From: Distichodus sexfasciatus
Lineage: Eukaryota > Chordata > Actinopteri > Characiformes > Distichodontidae
NCBI GenBank assembly: GCA_032718565.1
Contig: JAVGVS010000010.1
Location: 5,088,318 to 5,152,317 of the forward strand
Direction: 5' to 3'
Length of the DNA: 64,000 nucleotides
Shown: piece by piece, positions 44,539 to 55,829 of the stretch
Layout: every line of letters begins with the position of its first letter
Numbering within the stretch: position 1 is the first letter of the stretch
Notes under the pieces: model-generated
Database searches by the model: none
Seen by the model: only the letters and a program-made list of their open reading frames with translations
Told to the model about the DNA's origin: nothing
Program-made: the position numbers and the translations under genes

Positions 44539-46254
44539 TACAGACCTTTCAATCACCATAAATTTAGTGCGTGTGATCATAGTTTTTGGATTGCCCAGCC
44601 AGACAGTGTTTTTTTTTGTCTTTACCAAACACACACCATAGCCAGGTAACCAAAGCCTGCAGAATGCTGATTACGTCCCTCAGGTATTTTAGGAAATGAG
44701 AAAAAAAATGAGAGCATCCCAAGGACTGGATTGAAAACCCACGTGTTGGTTATCCCCAAGCTGCAGCCTAACTGCTGAACGAGAGAGAGGCCTCCCTCCC
44801 TCCTTCCCTCCCTCCATCTCTCCTCTGTCCTGTGTGCCTGCAGGCAGACAGAGCCCCTGTCAGGACGCTGTGGCTAAACTGTCGGAGGACAGCGAGACTG
44901 TCCCCAAGCACACTGTTACAGTCAGAATCAGCAGACACTCTTGCAGAGCAGCGTTTCCCGCTTTGCATACGCTACTCAAGGCATGGTAGCGCAGTGTCAC
45001 ACTCGGACGGACTTCTTCCGACCAATAAACAAAGTTGACGTGCGGTGACCTCAATAGAGTAAGACTGACAGCGAATTTAATCTGCCTTTAAATCAACAAC
45101 CTCATGATTGCTGTGACAAAAAGATGTTACAGCATTTAATGTTTTTCTACCCACATTTCTGTGATGCTCTTTGCAAAGAGGTGGCTTTGTAGGAGTTGGA
45201 TACACGCTAAATAAGCCGGGCTGTGTTTCTGAGCGTAATTTTATTCTCCGACTCTGACTGCAGTTTAATCTCAAAACAGCTAGTTTAGGGCCACCAAGTC
45301 TCATTGCCTAGCGTGACATTTTATCCCTAGCTTTTCCTCTTTGCCATTTTACGCCTCGTTTTGCGGACAGCTAACTGTGTGATTAGCTGGAGCGTGCACG
45401 TGTTACAAGAGTCGCAAAGGGTCCACCGACAGCAATCAGAGCTGTGTGTTTTTGATTGATGAAGCAATCACAAGGCACAAAGGACTTCATTACCATCGGA
45501 CACGCAATTGCTAACAAGCAATCATAAATACACACAGGTTAGCGACGGGGCCAGACGCCGGGACGCCGGTTTTCGCTGGATGCCGGTTATCACAAAGTCA
45601 CCAGAAATTAGGGAGGCGTTTTATCAGCAGGCCAGGCCTATATGAAGGTGATACAGGTCAGCCTCAGCTTCTACTGAGAGTCCTAAAGGAAATATAGACA
45701 AGCCTAAACCCTTCATACACACTCATTTCTATTCCCAGACTAGTTTTCTCTCTCTCTTTACCTCTTTCTCTCCAGCATGTGTAATTACGTGTTGGAAGTT
45801 GTTCAACCTGCTCTGTAGAAAATGCTACTATATAGGTCACTAACTTGAACTGTAAACACACTCCAAATTGCTTACTCTATCTCACCAATGAAGTGATAAA
45901 AGGTAAAAATACGAATAAAATAAAATATTCAAATGAGGTTTCTTCCCTTTGGGATACCTACTATAAAAAGGATATTGGCATGCCTAGAGGCCTAATAAAC
46001 AGATCCACACACACTGTATGATATATGCTCTCATTAGGGTGATGACTATGTGCTATTTGGAGTGTCATGGTATTCATTATTAATTATCATTATCAGACAT
46101 CTGAATCATCGTATTATTTGCATCCCTGAGCAGTGCGTACTCTTATTGCGGCAGAGGAAAATAATTAATGTGCTCTTGTTTCTGTAGCCTCAGGCTAAGA
46201 TTGGGGGGTCAGCAGTGATGGAGAGTGTGGAGGCGGGGTGTATAGAGGAGGGAC
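44539..46254. other. Non-coding, with GC-richer block at 44.8-45.65 kb
   Basis: CCCT units at 44790-44815. The part 44840-45650 is repeat-free and CG-containing (for example GACGGGGCCAGACGCCGG, GGACGCCGGTTTTCGC at about 45545). It may hold regulatory DNA. Frames of 60-75 codons are unconvincing. Confidence 0.4.
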
Positions 46255-46900
46255 ATTTCTAGTTACATTTACTTACTCTTAAAGCAAAATGAGACCCATT
46301 GAGAAACATGGAACATGATGTTAAAAGTAATATGAAAATCCTTATTTTTCATCAATGCAATGTCAAATCACAAGAAGGTTTCAGTATTTCAACTCTCTTT
46401 TGATTTAACATTGACTCCATCGTCTGACTCCATCTTGCAGCTGCCAAGAGTGTGCTATGGTGTAATGACCATACATCATGTGAGCCAAGAAGCCTATCAG
46501 ATGCCACTGCTGCCAATTCCCACCAATCAGGAACACCTAGTAGTCAAAAATACGATTACCGATTAGTGTTTTACACCATACATCGCTATTTGTATAAAAA
46601 ATATTTTTAAAATATTCAGCATTTTTAAAGTAGCTTCACTGTTGATTAGCTACTGAAAAAAGTAGTTAAAGTGAGTGATTATTTGTCATTGTGAACACAG
46701 TTAACCACAACAAAATGTGACTTCTGCAGCTGTGAAGAAGCAGTGGACAGCTTTTTAGTAGTGCTAGAGACTGGTACCTTGCTCAAGAGTACCTCAGTGG
46801 TACCTTTACCGGTCCAGGACTTCAACTGGCAACCCTCAGATCACAGAGGCAACTCCCTAATCACTACACTACCAAGTGCCTTAAGTTAGTTAGCTACTCC
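46255..46900. repeat. AGTAGCT-rich hAT-like repeat split by a SINE
   Basis: The part 46600-46670 reads TAAAGTAGCTTCACTG, TTAGCTACTGAAAAAAGTAG and TTAAA, then a SINE, then TTAGTTAGCTACTCCCCAACA (46885-46909). That last piece matches the inverted start of the 47729-48704 element (TGTTGGGGAGTAAGCTAAC). The left end was not located. Confidence 0.65.
46671..46882 (-). mobile_element. tRNA-derived SINE, family A, inside a hAT-like repeat
   Basis: On the minus strand: GGCACTTGGTAGTGTAGTGA (A box), TTGCCAGTTGAAGTCCTGG (B-box area), CCGGTAAAGGTACCACTGAG, GTACTCTTGAGCAAGGTACC, CTGTCCACTGCTTCTTC and CACATTTTGTTGTGG, ending in ACAATGACAAATAATCACTC. It splits the repeat around it. Confidence 0.8.
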
Positions 46901-47728
46901 CCAACACAGCTTATAGGTATAAGCATCTATTTCCCCCACTCCCCTTCCCCATCCTTATCTAACCTCTCTCATTCTACCCAGCTTCCTTGCTTCTCCTTCT
47001 ATTTGTCCCCCCGTCTCTCATACACACACAGCTGCTATTATTTTAAACCATCTCTCTCTAGCCTCTATTCCTCCCTCTCCCTATCTCCCTCCCTCCCTCG
47101 CTCCGTCAAGCGGTTGGTGCAGGCAGGATGGATGTGATAATTGTGATAAAGCCTGTCTGTAATGGGCCGTGTTGGCCAAGCGCTGCCTCTCCTTTGTTAT
47201 GCTAATGCAGAGCGATTAGGGGCCTGTTGCAGCGCTACTCCGTCTAATCTATTCACTCTCTCCCGGGGGGAACACACACTGGGGACATTACACCCAGGCC
47301 AGGAGGTCAGCGGCGCTCACCCTCACTGCCCCCACCACATGCACACACACACACATCAGGGTCTTATATCGAAATGGCTAGCCATGTGCAGAAATTGGAA
47401 ACAAGAAAACATCATACTGTAACACACCCTTGTCTGAGAATCCATTTTTAAACCAATTCCTAAAAATGACTGACAGGACGTAATTACTTAGCCTAAAATG
47501 GAGGCTCATCCTTCGGATTTCAAGCCTAAAATGGAGGCTCATGTTCAATTTAATGAGATGGGTGTGTCTGTAGCTGTTACCTGCTGTGTTATCCTTGTTA
47601 TGTTGATTAACATAATTCCAAGGTGGACTTATACTGATTAACATAACTCCTTGTTTACATTGCTCTGAAGAGATAATCTGCATTATACCCAGAGGTTTAA
47701 CATGAAGCTTTGATGTCGATGGGACCAC
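46901..47728. other. Non-coding sequence with a short direct duplication
   Basis: Pyrimidine-rich to 47110, GC-richer at 47110-47340, CA run at 47339. At 47491 and 47524 the 19-base word GCCTAAAATGGAGGCTCAT occurs twice, 33 bases apart. The 117-codon minus frame at 47378-47731 translates it and has no known domain. Confidence 0.45.
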
Positions 47729-48704
47729 CAATGTTGGGGAGTAAGCTAACTAAAATTACGCTACTAAACTCAATAATCATTAGCAAAGCTATTTTTAAAA
47801 TGTAATAGTTTTGCAGTGACTGTTTTTTAACAATAGTGATGCAGCATGTGCAAATTCAAATGCTACTGGAAATTCAAGTGGTGTTCAATTTGCAGCAGTG
47901 CCAGTGCTTGACAGATGTCAGATTGAGTTGGAGGGTGGAGTACACCTTGAAGAAGTAGGAAGTAAGAATCTGTGGCTATATTTACCATAACAGAAGACTT
48001 TGTGAAAGATGAAACAGACAGAGACTGTACATTTGAGAATAACTTGGGCAAGTTGAACATTAAAACGCTTTACTGCAAAACATTGAACACCAGTTTAAGA
48101 AAACACACTCTAGCTAGCCAACAATGCAAGTATTTTGTTTCTGAGGCCATGTTCACACAACGTTTTTAAGGTCAGTTAAAAAAAAGTTTTTTATCATTTG
48201 GCCTTTCATACACCACCGTTGTTGGTGCCCTGAAACAAACTTTTTATTAAAAAACCCTTGTTTTGTCTTATAGACAGGCTGAATATTTGAGGATATTGAG
48301 GATAGTTTTGAATAAGACTGTAAATTGTAACTGTACCTCAGACAAGTTCATATTGTTCCTAGACTTTTATTTGTTGATTTAAAAAAATCCTTTAAGTGTA
48401 TCCTAAAGCATAAATATTTAGTGTTTAGTAGTTAGCTACTTTTTCTCTGTAGCTTGTAAAGTAATTGACTACTCTATTAAAACAGTAGCTTGGGTGTAGC
48501 TTAAAAGTTAGGGAGTTGGGTCTGTGTTCAGAAGGTCCGTGAAGTCCCTAAAGGTACCACTGAGGTACTAATGAGCTAGGTACCGTCCACAAACTTTCAC
48601 CCTTACGGATGGGACAAATGAAGAGGTCAGATGTCGTGGTGCATTGTGTGCTGTACTTCACTTTTTATCCTAAGTAGCTTGAAAAGCTATCATTCCCAAC
48701 ACTG
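47729..48704. mobile_element. Non-autonomous hAT element with perfect 8-bp duplication
   Basis: The left end CAATGTTGGGGAGTAAGC and the right end, inverted, CAGTGTTGGGAATGATAGC are related. GGGACCAC lies directly outside both ends (47721-47728 and 48705-48712), a perfect 8-bp target duplication as made by hAT transposases. The interior has AGTAGCT-type words shared with other repeats in the window, and a family A SINE at 48488-48662 close to the right end. No transposase frame, 976 bp with the SINE. Confidence 0.88.
48488..48662 (+). mobile_element. Family A SINE nested in the hAT element
   Basis: AGCTTGGGTGTAGCTTAAAA, GTTAGGGAGTTGGGTCTG, TAAAGGTACCACTGAGGTAC, GAGCTAGGTACCGTCCAC, GATGGGACAAATGAAGAGG and TGGTGCATTGTGTGCTG in family order. 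The B box and part of the middle are deleted and the usual tail is gone. Confidence 0.75.
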
Positions 48705-48712
48705 GGGACCAC

Positions 48713-49335
48713 GCCCCCTATAAAGAAAGTTCTTTAAAAAACATCTCTCAACTGAAATATAAAATATGTACAGAACATATATTTGGCAATGTCAATTAAT
48801 TTACAACATTTATGAAGATTTAGGTCCGCTTTCCATGAATGCACAGAACATTTCATTCATGTCCTCTTACGTCTACTTCTCCTGTGCACTGACAGGGTTG
48901 ATTAAGGACGCTTGCATTTGGATGTTTTATAACTAGGAGGCTGCCGGCTGCATTATAACTCACAGGTGAGATGGGCTTGTGGAGTTTGTCTCCCGACACC
49001 CCCGAATGACTACATTTTCCATCAGCCCCCGGGGCAAGGAGGCCATTATTCAGCAGGAATTCGTATCAAAGCCGTCCAAGCCAAACACACGCACGGTTAT
49101 GGTTGGAGACGGCCGGCATGGGCAGGCTGGCTGTCTGAGGGCTGTTGGATTCACAACCCCATCCTGCAGTCACAGAATACACAGCCTCAGCCAAGAGCAA
49201 CCAGCGCCAAGCTGCGTTTCGCCCCGGCCTCTGAGGTCAGTCGGCATGCCGACTCTCAGCGGAGTGGTGTGTGTATGTGTGTTTATTCGTATTAATGTGT
49301 GTGTGTGTTTTAAAAGAATATAAGAGTCCCTTGGC
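48713..49335. promoter_or_regulatory. Candidate conserved non-coding block
   Basis: From 48890 to 49260 the sequence is repeat-free and moderately CG-containing: AGGACGCTTGCATTTGG, CTGCCGGCTGCATTATAAC, CATTATTCAGCAGGAATTCG and GGTTGGAGACGGCCGGC. A GT-rich tail follows. The 109- and 114-codon frames overlap and share no known domain, so they are likely shadows of GC-rich DNA. Confidence 0.3.
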
Positions 49336-49344
49336 CCAGTCAGT

Positions 49345-50180
49345 TCAACAGAGTACAAAAGCCACAACACAAATAGAAAAGCCACAATGGAAATCTGAAG
49401 TTACAACCCAAATGCAAAAGTTGCAACATAAATGCAAGAGGTATAACACAAATACAAAGGCAGCAGCCAGAACGGAAATGCAAAAGCTGCAAAACAAATG
49501 AAAAAAAACTGCAACACAAATATAAAAGCCAGATAGGAAGTGCAAAAGCTACAAACTCAAATGCAAAAGATACAACACAAACACAAAAGCCACATTGCTG
49601 GCAGATGGGCGAATTACCTATACTAATCAAAGTTTTCTAGCAAATAAATGTTTCACTTACTTCTCAGATGTCTTTAAAAACTTCCTGATGATCCACTTGT
49701 CCCCCACCAAAAAATGTTCCTCAGAAAACTGGACCAATAAAATTTATGGACCACTGTCCACTTCTGTTGTAAGCAGTTTAGCCTAGATGGCTCAACACAA
49801 ATGCAGAGGCTACAACACGAATGCAAAAGCAAAAACGGAAATGAATAAGCTGCAACACTAATGCCAACTTCCTAACGCAATGGAAGTTCTGTTCATCTAC
49901 TGTGTATTATTGGTCATAGGTAACATTTTTACTGGTTGACAGGTGGATTGAGGGAAAATTTTGAAAGATGTTCGAGAAGTAAACGATTTTTTTTTTGCTA
50001 GAAAATTGTGATTAGTGTTGCTAATTTGCCCATCCACCAACAATACCCAGTCAATATGAACTGACAATAAAGACGGACCGCTGCTCACTTCCACTAAGGC
50101 TTTCACATTTGTGTTCCAGCATTTGCCTTCATGTTGTAACTTTTGCATTTCTGTTGAGGCTCTTGCCTTCTGTTGAGTTT
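49345..50180. repeat. Inverted structure with minisatellite and 170-bp inverted arms
   Basis: From about 49350 to 49595 a degenerate 15-20-base unit (ACACAAATGCAAAAGCTAC and variants) repeats about a dozen times. The block at 49603-49760 then reappears inverted at about 49905-50040: GATGGGCGAATTACC against GATGGGCAAATTAGC, TTTTCTAGCAAATAAATG against TTTTCTAGCAAAAAAAAAAT, and CACTTGTCCCCCACC against CACCTGTCAACCAG. Further minisatellite units lie between the arms (49793-49865) and, inverted, after them (50095-50175). The element name is unknown to me. Several frames here are shadows. Confidence 0.7.
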
Positions 50181-50870
50181 TCTAGGCCATTGTACATAAA
50201 GATTCTGCCCTGATTGCTTATAACAGTGATGAAACATATAAGTTTAGTGGAGTCACACTGTGATCATGTCACCGGCGTGGGTTTGATTGATCATCTATGT
50301 TACGGTGTGTTCGTGTTCTACAGAGCAGCAGGGATCGATCTGGGCCCCATGTTGAGCAGGTCACTCCCCTAAATGAAATAAATGATGCCTCCTCCACAAA
50401 CAGGACCTGCTACATTTTCAGGGAGCGACTTTTCGTGTGGTCGTGAGCTTTTGACCTTAAATGTGACCTCAGACCTTCTTGGCCGCTGTCATTACTGGGG
50501 TCGCTTTGCCCACGCTGGTGAGCCCAGAGCATGCTGGGATAGATCCGGTCTCTCCGGATCTGATTTGCATCCGTGATCCTGATGCACTCTAATTGCCGAG
50601 ATTTTGTGTGGTGAATAATTCATTGTCTCTCTCTCTCTCTCTTTCTTTCTTCCCCCTTCTCTATTTCTCCATCTCTCCCTCTCTCAACATGAAAGCTTAA
50701 TCTTCTGCTATCTAGTTGCCTTTTTATCTATCATTTCCAAAGCCTTGAAAGCGTGGAGCAGCTAAGGGAGGGAGTGATGGAGGAAAAGAGGGTAGAGAGG
50801 AAAGGGGGGTCCTCAAATTCACCCCCTCCCAAAAAAAGTCTATTTTGCCAAACGGTCCCTTTGGCAAACG
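50181..50870. other. Non-coding sequence with (CT)n run
   Basis: Repeat-free, moderate GC at 50220-50600. A CT run lies at 50627-50655 and a purine-rich stretch at 50760-50810. No gene recognised. Confidence 0.45.
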
Positions 50871-51270
50871 CACATTAAGTTGATTTCAATGGACCAGATG
50901 CTCCCTTCCTCTCAAAGCTATTTGGATTCATAGAGCTTTCCTGGCCTTGCTCAAGACCAGGCTTTCTGCTTTTGATTTGTAAGTGCCTCGAATCGAAGCT
51001 CTCATTCAAATGGGTGTGCATATGGAGTGGCCGTGTGCCGCAGTCTGGGAGCCCCACGCTGCGGACGCCTTGTTTTTCCCCAGACAAAACCCACACAGCT
51101 CTTTCAGGGAGCCCTAATGCATCTGAATTTGAAGAGGCTTTGGCAGAGACTTCACACTGATCTCGTGTGCACTTTATTTCCTCAATTTCTCGGGTCCCGT
51201 TATTTCTGAAGCGCAACTTCTATTTGCAAGAGGGACATTAAAATTAATTAGCCATTCTTTCCCTCATTTA
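50871..51270. promoter_or_regulatory. Candidate conserved non-coding block
   Basis: Repeat-free with words such as CAAAGCTATTTGGATTCATAG, CTTTTGATTTGTAAGTGCC, AATTTGAAGAGGCTTTGGC and AAATTAATTAGCCATTC. The three overlapping frames of 60-113 codons have no known domain. Function inferred from texture only. Confidence 0.25.
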
Positions 51271-52860
51271 AATAATAAAGCACTCCTAGGTGCAGCGGAT
51301 GGTCACTTCACCTGTGGATGCCATGTTTACAATGTCACTATATTGCCATGACACCGTAATGGAGTGACGGCTTTGTAATGTTCGCAGGTTTTCAGGTTTA
51401 CATCTCCTAATATTTCGTAGTTCAGTTTGAGAAATGCTGGCCATCAATGCTATAGCTCGGTGCCAACTCCCAACCAGCAAATTAATAAAAGCAATTGTTT
51501 GCATAAAAGCATCAGGTCCTGGTTTTGTGTTTGTTATACATTCCCACCACTGAGTAGATTAGACAATTTGTCCCAAGCATGTTATTCATTTACATGGCAG
51601 TGTTTTCTAATTATTGAATCCACTCTCTGGAGGGCTATATTCAGGTTATATGGGCTTGGGTTGAGCAGTGTGAACATCTCATGGTACACAAGATACCTTT
51701 TCTTACTACGGTGGCATGTCCCATTTACAGGTAATGCTGGTGAGAGTTTCTTGCTTAAACAGCTGTATGAGAGTCTGCCTGTAAAATCACATTTATTCAA
51801 ACATAGTTTGAGTGGATTTCCACATTAACTACAATCCCTTCTGCTGCTCGGATCCTCCCTTTTATATTTAGTGCTCTCCTGAATCCTTCAATTGAAACTG
51901 GCCCACACCAGCCCCTACAACATAATGCAGCGGTCAGTGCTTTGGATTGCTTTAAGTGCATCAGCAGTGATCTTTTCTTACTTTTGCCAGCAGAAATGCT
52001 GAATTTCCTGATACACAGCACGATGCAATGCCCTTAAACGCTCTGTATGGCGCTTTAGAGCTGCAGTAATGTGCAGTCTTGACAACTGAGCCAAAACCTT
52101 ATTTTAGGAGTCCAGGGAGGCAGAGGTGTAACTACAGGCTCGTGAGTGTTTTATGGCCCGGGCTTTTAAAAGAGCCTTTGGGTGAAAGTAATGAACTTTT
52201 CCTACATGGTCTGAAAGGGTGATGCATTAAAACGGTTTTTGACTAACAGCTTGAAGCAGGGAGAGAGCCATAAGGCCTGTAGGGAGTGTTTAGAAATGTA
52301 TGAGTGCTATTGGGACTTGGACTATCGTGTCTCTGACTCTAACATCCATATAATCCATCTCACATGACAGAATTGATATTACAAAATATGTCTGCTTTTT
52401 AAAACATTTTCTTAGTAGATTAAATGTTTTTGGCAAGTTACCATTTTTTGGCCATTTTGTGATGCAAGCTTAGTTGAACATTTATTAAAGACGGGGTTAA
52501 CTTAAGCATCTATGCCTCTCACATATCATCATCATCTAAAGTAATATTCTTTCAGTATGTTTTTTAATAATTGTATTTTTATTATCATATTGTAACATAT
52601 GACACTGTGATTCCAGTTATGAAGTAAGTGGTTAATGATAGCAGTGATAGGAATAATAAAAAAAACTCTTATTCTTATTGCTGCACATACACACATTTAT
52701 TTCTTGGCTGGTAATTTTGCTGCATAATACATTTGAAATGTAATGAGATGAGATATAAATGATTTTATTATTCAGTTATTCTTTTTTGAAATTACTGATG
52801 GGTTTCATTGACTCTCTTTGCAATATTACTTATATCTAAGTGCTAATCATATACAGATTA
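51271..52860. other. Non-coding sequence, no gene recognised
   Basis: The 133-codon plus frame at 51427-51828 has no recognisable domain or splice context. At 52120-52180 GAGGTGTAACTACAGGCTCG may be part of an old repeat (compare GGCATAACTACAGGCTGG at 22502). The rest is plain. Confidence 0.4.
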
Positions 52861-52884
52861 TTTTGTGTGTGTGTGTGTGTGTGT
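52861..52884. repeat. (TG)n microsatellite
   Basis: About eleven TG units, uninterrupted. Confidence 0.9.
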
Positions 52885-54615
52885 ACTGGCATGTATACAT
52901 GTGTGCTGGAATAGTTGAGTAGTAGTTTGTTTAACTGTCTCCTCTGTATGGACTGCATATAAAGACTGTTACATGGAAAGCAGATGTAAACATTTTGCTG
53001 TTCAATCCATCATCATATCCAGCACTCTGTATTCAGCAGTTCACTGCCCACAAAATCATATTTTACGGTCTTATTTCTGCTTTTACCGCATTAGGTCATC
53101 CAAACTTACATTTCCTCCATTTCTGTAGTCACTATAAATTTCTCATCTCACTTACAACCTACTTTATTTCTTCTTATTGCCTTCACATAGCACATGAACT
53201 CCATGATGAGCATTATATTGAAAATATTAAATATATAAATAAATAAAACTGTCTTAAGTTGTCTGTGCATATTTATAAAACTCCATGAAGTTTATTGGAG
53301 TACTTGCAGATTTCAAGTACTGCTGGTATTTATGGGCCTCAATCCACAATATTTTCTTCGCAAGTTTTTCTAATTTGTTCAATTAGAAAATATTGTTGAA
53401 TGTCAGAATCTTTGTAAGAACTATGTAAGTGGGTTTTAAGAACAAACCTCTTTTTCTTGATTCTACTCTGCCAATCCCAGGAACTCTTAGAGAATCAATC
53501 CCACCCATTCCACCGCCATTTTTATACAGGTAGCTCCATTTTTTGCGTGCGCAATTGGCTTCATGTTTATAGCCCATAGGCATAGAGCATACCTTCTCTG
53601 TCCTTGTCTATCTACCGTTCATCTGTTTGACAGATCTCCTCTTTCCTCCCTCTGCCACCCCAAGGCATAGCGAGAGGAACGTGGCTTCCTTTGATAGGGG
53701 TGATCAAGACTGGCGTTCCCATTCCGACAGGTTTCACCAACATGAGAGGTTGGTTGGGGGGGCGTCAGCTATTACCCACGAGGCCGCTGGGCTGATGGGT
53801 CCCAATCTAAAGGGAGATGTGGCAGGATAGGCAGGAGTAGCACAGTCAGTTTGGGGGGGCAGTGGTGGGGCTCATAAGGATGAAAGGTATCAAACATGAA
53901 AGAGGAGAAGAGGGAGGAGAGAGAGGGAGAAAGACGGGCGAAAAACAGCAGGAAATCGGAACAAAAAGACAGGAGACGTGGTTGTGGGGCCCTGACTGAA
54001 GGAGCCGTCACGAAGCCGGGAGAACGACGCCGGAGAAGCGACGGCGGGGGGAAACGAAGCAGGACGAGGGGCTGAAAAGTGTCAGGAAATATAAGCACAG
54101 CAGTCTTATGCACGTAACCAGGGTGGACGTGCTGATACGGACTGAAAGAAAAGAGAAGCGGTGTTGACTGTAATTGCAGCCTTGAAATATTGTGCTCATA
54201 AAGTGGTCAGTCGGACCACTTTTTCATCAGCTACTTTGAAAGATAGTTCCTCTGTAAGTGCAAAGCTTATTGAGGCAAATAGAAGGGCTTTCTTTTTCCA
54301 TTTTCCCTCCTTTCACTCTCTGTTTATTGTTGTTCTCACTCAATGCGTTCGTCTCTGGTCCCCGGAGGCCACAAACTGAAAGAAAGTGTGAAGATAATCA
54401 AGGAGATTTGGGTTCTTTATTTAAAGGATGGGCTTTTCTGTACACCAGCTCCACACACGAAATGTAGTGTTGAAGTGAAGATGAAGGTAAATGAAATTCA
54501 CAGTCATAAATGCAACTTTTAAAGATTCAGCATAAAGATACAGTGAAATAAATTGTAAGGAATAATTATGTCATTTATTGATGTAGAATACAATGAAGAA
54601 ATGACAATGTTCCAG
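52885..54615. other. Non-coding sequence with GC-richer block at 53.6-54.1 kb
   Basis: At 53618-53720 an acceptor-like GTTTGACAG and a donor-like GACAGGTTTC bracket an open stretch, but no known protein is encoded. The G/A-rich area 53840-54060 yields serine- and arginine-rich frames that look like shadows. Plain elsewhere. Confidence 0.4.
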
Positions 54616-54647
54616 TCCATACCAATAACCAGTGTTATTGGTATGGA
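54616..54647. other. Perfect hairpin, 14-bp stem and 4-base loop
   Basis: TCCATACCAATAAC and GTTATTGGTATGGA pair without mismatch around CAGT. There is no T-run after it, and it is in plain AT-rich DNA. It could be a small-RNA precursor remnant, a MITE relic, or chance. Confidence 0.8.
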
Positions 54648-55380
54648 GGACAAAATGTCATCTTTCTTACCTCGGGACTGAAACATCACCACGGGTAATT
54701 ACAATAAGTGCATAAATGCCCCACTATCATATTAGCAGACTTGTTCTCTTTTTTGTTAACATGTCATTTTTTCCCATATACAATATTCAGAATGTTTTTG
54801 TGGGGTTCTGCCATCATGCTCTGCAGACCAGATACAGTAGATGTTGAATTCTCATCCTCCCATATATTAACCATATGATACATATACATATATTCTCAAT
54901 CAAAATGTATGTTAATGTACACATATCTGAACGGCTCTGGCTTTTTTTTTTGTAATGCATTACTTTATATTATTTAATATTAGCCCTCTGGATAGCTTTT
55001 AGTGCTGGGTGCCGGAGAAATCGTAAGCTTGCTACAGTAAAATGTATTGTTTGAGCAGGTTATTTGATTGTATCCCAGCCCCCACGCACTCTTGTTCACT
55101 TTATACTTGCATGCACGTGTTTGGCCGTCTTTGGGTACCAGGAGAGTTGTAAGTAAATTCTCCTTCCCCGTTCTGTAATGTTGCCTTTCATTTTCTGTAA
55201 TGTTGTTTCTTTTGCAGTAAAAATGGACATATCTAATGTGTGACACTTTTATGTAGATTGCATAAAAATGTAAGAGCTGCTTAACCTCAGTTTGCACAAT
55301 TCGTATTTATGCACAACATTATTTACACTGAGTTCAGGGTTTGTCTTTTTGCAGACTTAAGGAGCTGACTAGTGGAAACT
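54648..55380. other. Non-coding sequence, no gene recognised
   Basis: AT-rich. A 105-codon minus frame at 54980-55297 has no known domain. Confidence 0.5.
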
Positions 55381-55387
55381 TTCTTGG

Positions 55388-55434
55388 TGGAAGGAAGGAA
55401 AGAAAGAAGGAAGGAAGGAAAGAAAGGAAGGAAG
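55388..55434. repeat. (GAAG/GAAA)n array
   Basis: Imperfect AAGG and AAAG units. Part of a longer purine-rich area to 55770. Confidence 0.9.
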
Positions 55435-55559
55435 GCATATTCATATGAGTGCAAACAACGTAGGTGTAAAAATGAGATCTTAAGGAAGGTGAAATCTGCA
55501 AGTACAAAAATATAAAAAGTGAGAGACATGGTGGCAGACTGTGTGTAAGACAGAATAAG

Positions 55560-55768
55560 AGAAGATGAAATAATGGAGAAAAATGGAGAGGGAAGATGGA
55601 GACAAAAAAGAGAGATGGAAAGGTAAAGAGAGAGCAAGAGGGAGGAGAGAGATATAATATACTGTATATAAGATATAATATACAGATAAAAATGGGATGG
55701 AGGGAGGGAGAAATGAATGAGAGAAAAAGAGGGAGAAAAAGAAAGATACAGAGATAAAAAAGAGTGAA

Positions 55769-55827
<59 letters not shown>

Positions 55828-55829
55828 AA
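55560..55829. repeat. Purine-rich tract, (AT)n and (GA)n microsatellite
   Basis: GA-rich DNA to 55770, then about 23 AT units (55771-55816), then a short GA run. The long minus frames here (104-180 codons, rich in serine, leucine, phenylalanine, isoleucine and tyrosine) are this tract read on its other strand. The longest frame in the window is one of them. Confidence 0.92.

Noticed and set aside
51427..51828. 133-codon plus-strand frame
   Set aside because: No recognisable domain; the opposite strand is also open over 72 codons; no splice support.
53618..53735. Exon bracketed by GTTTGACAG and GACAGGTTTC
   Set aside because: Two frames are open, neither encodes a known protein, and the acceptor has a weak pyrimidine tract.
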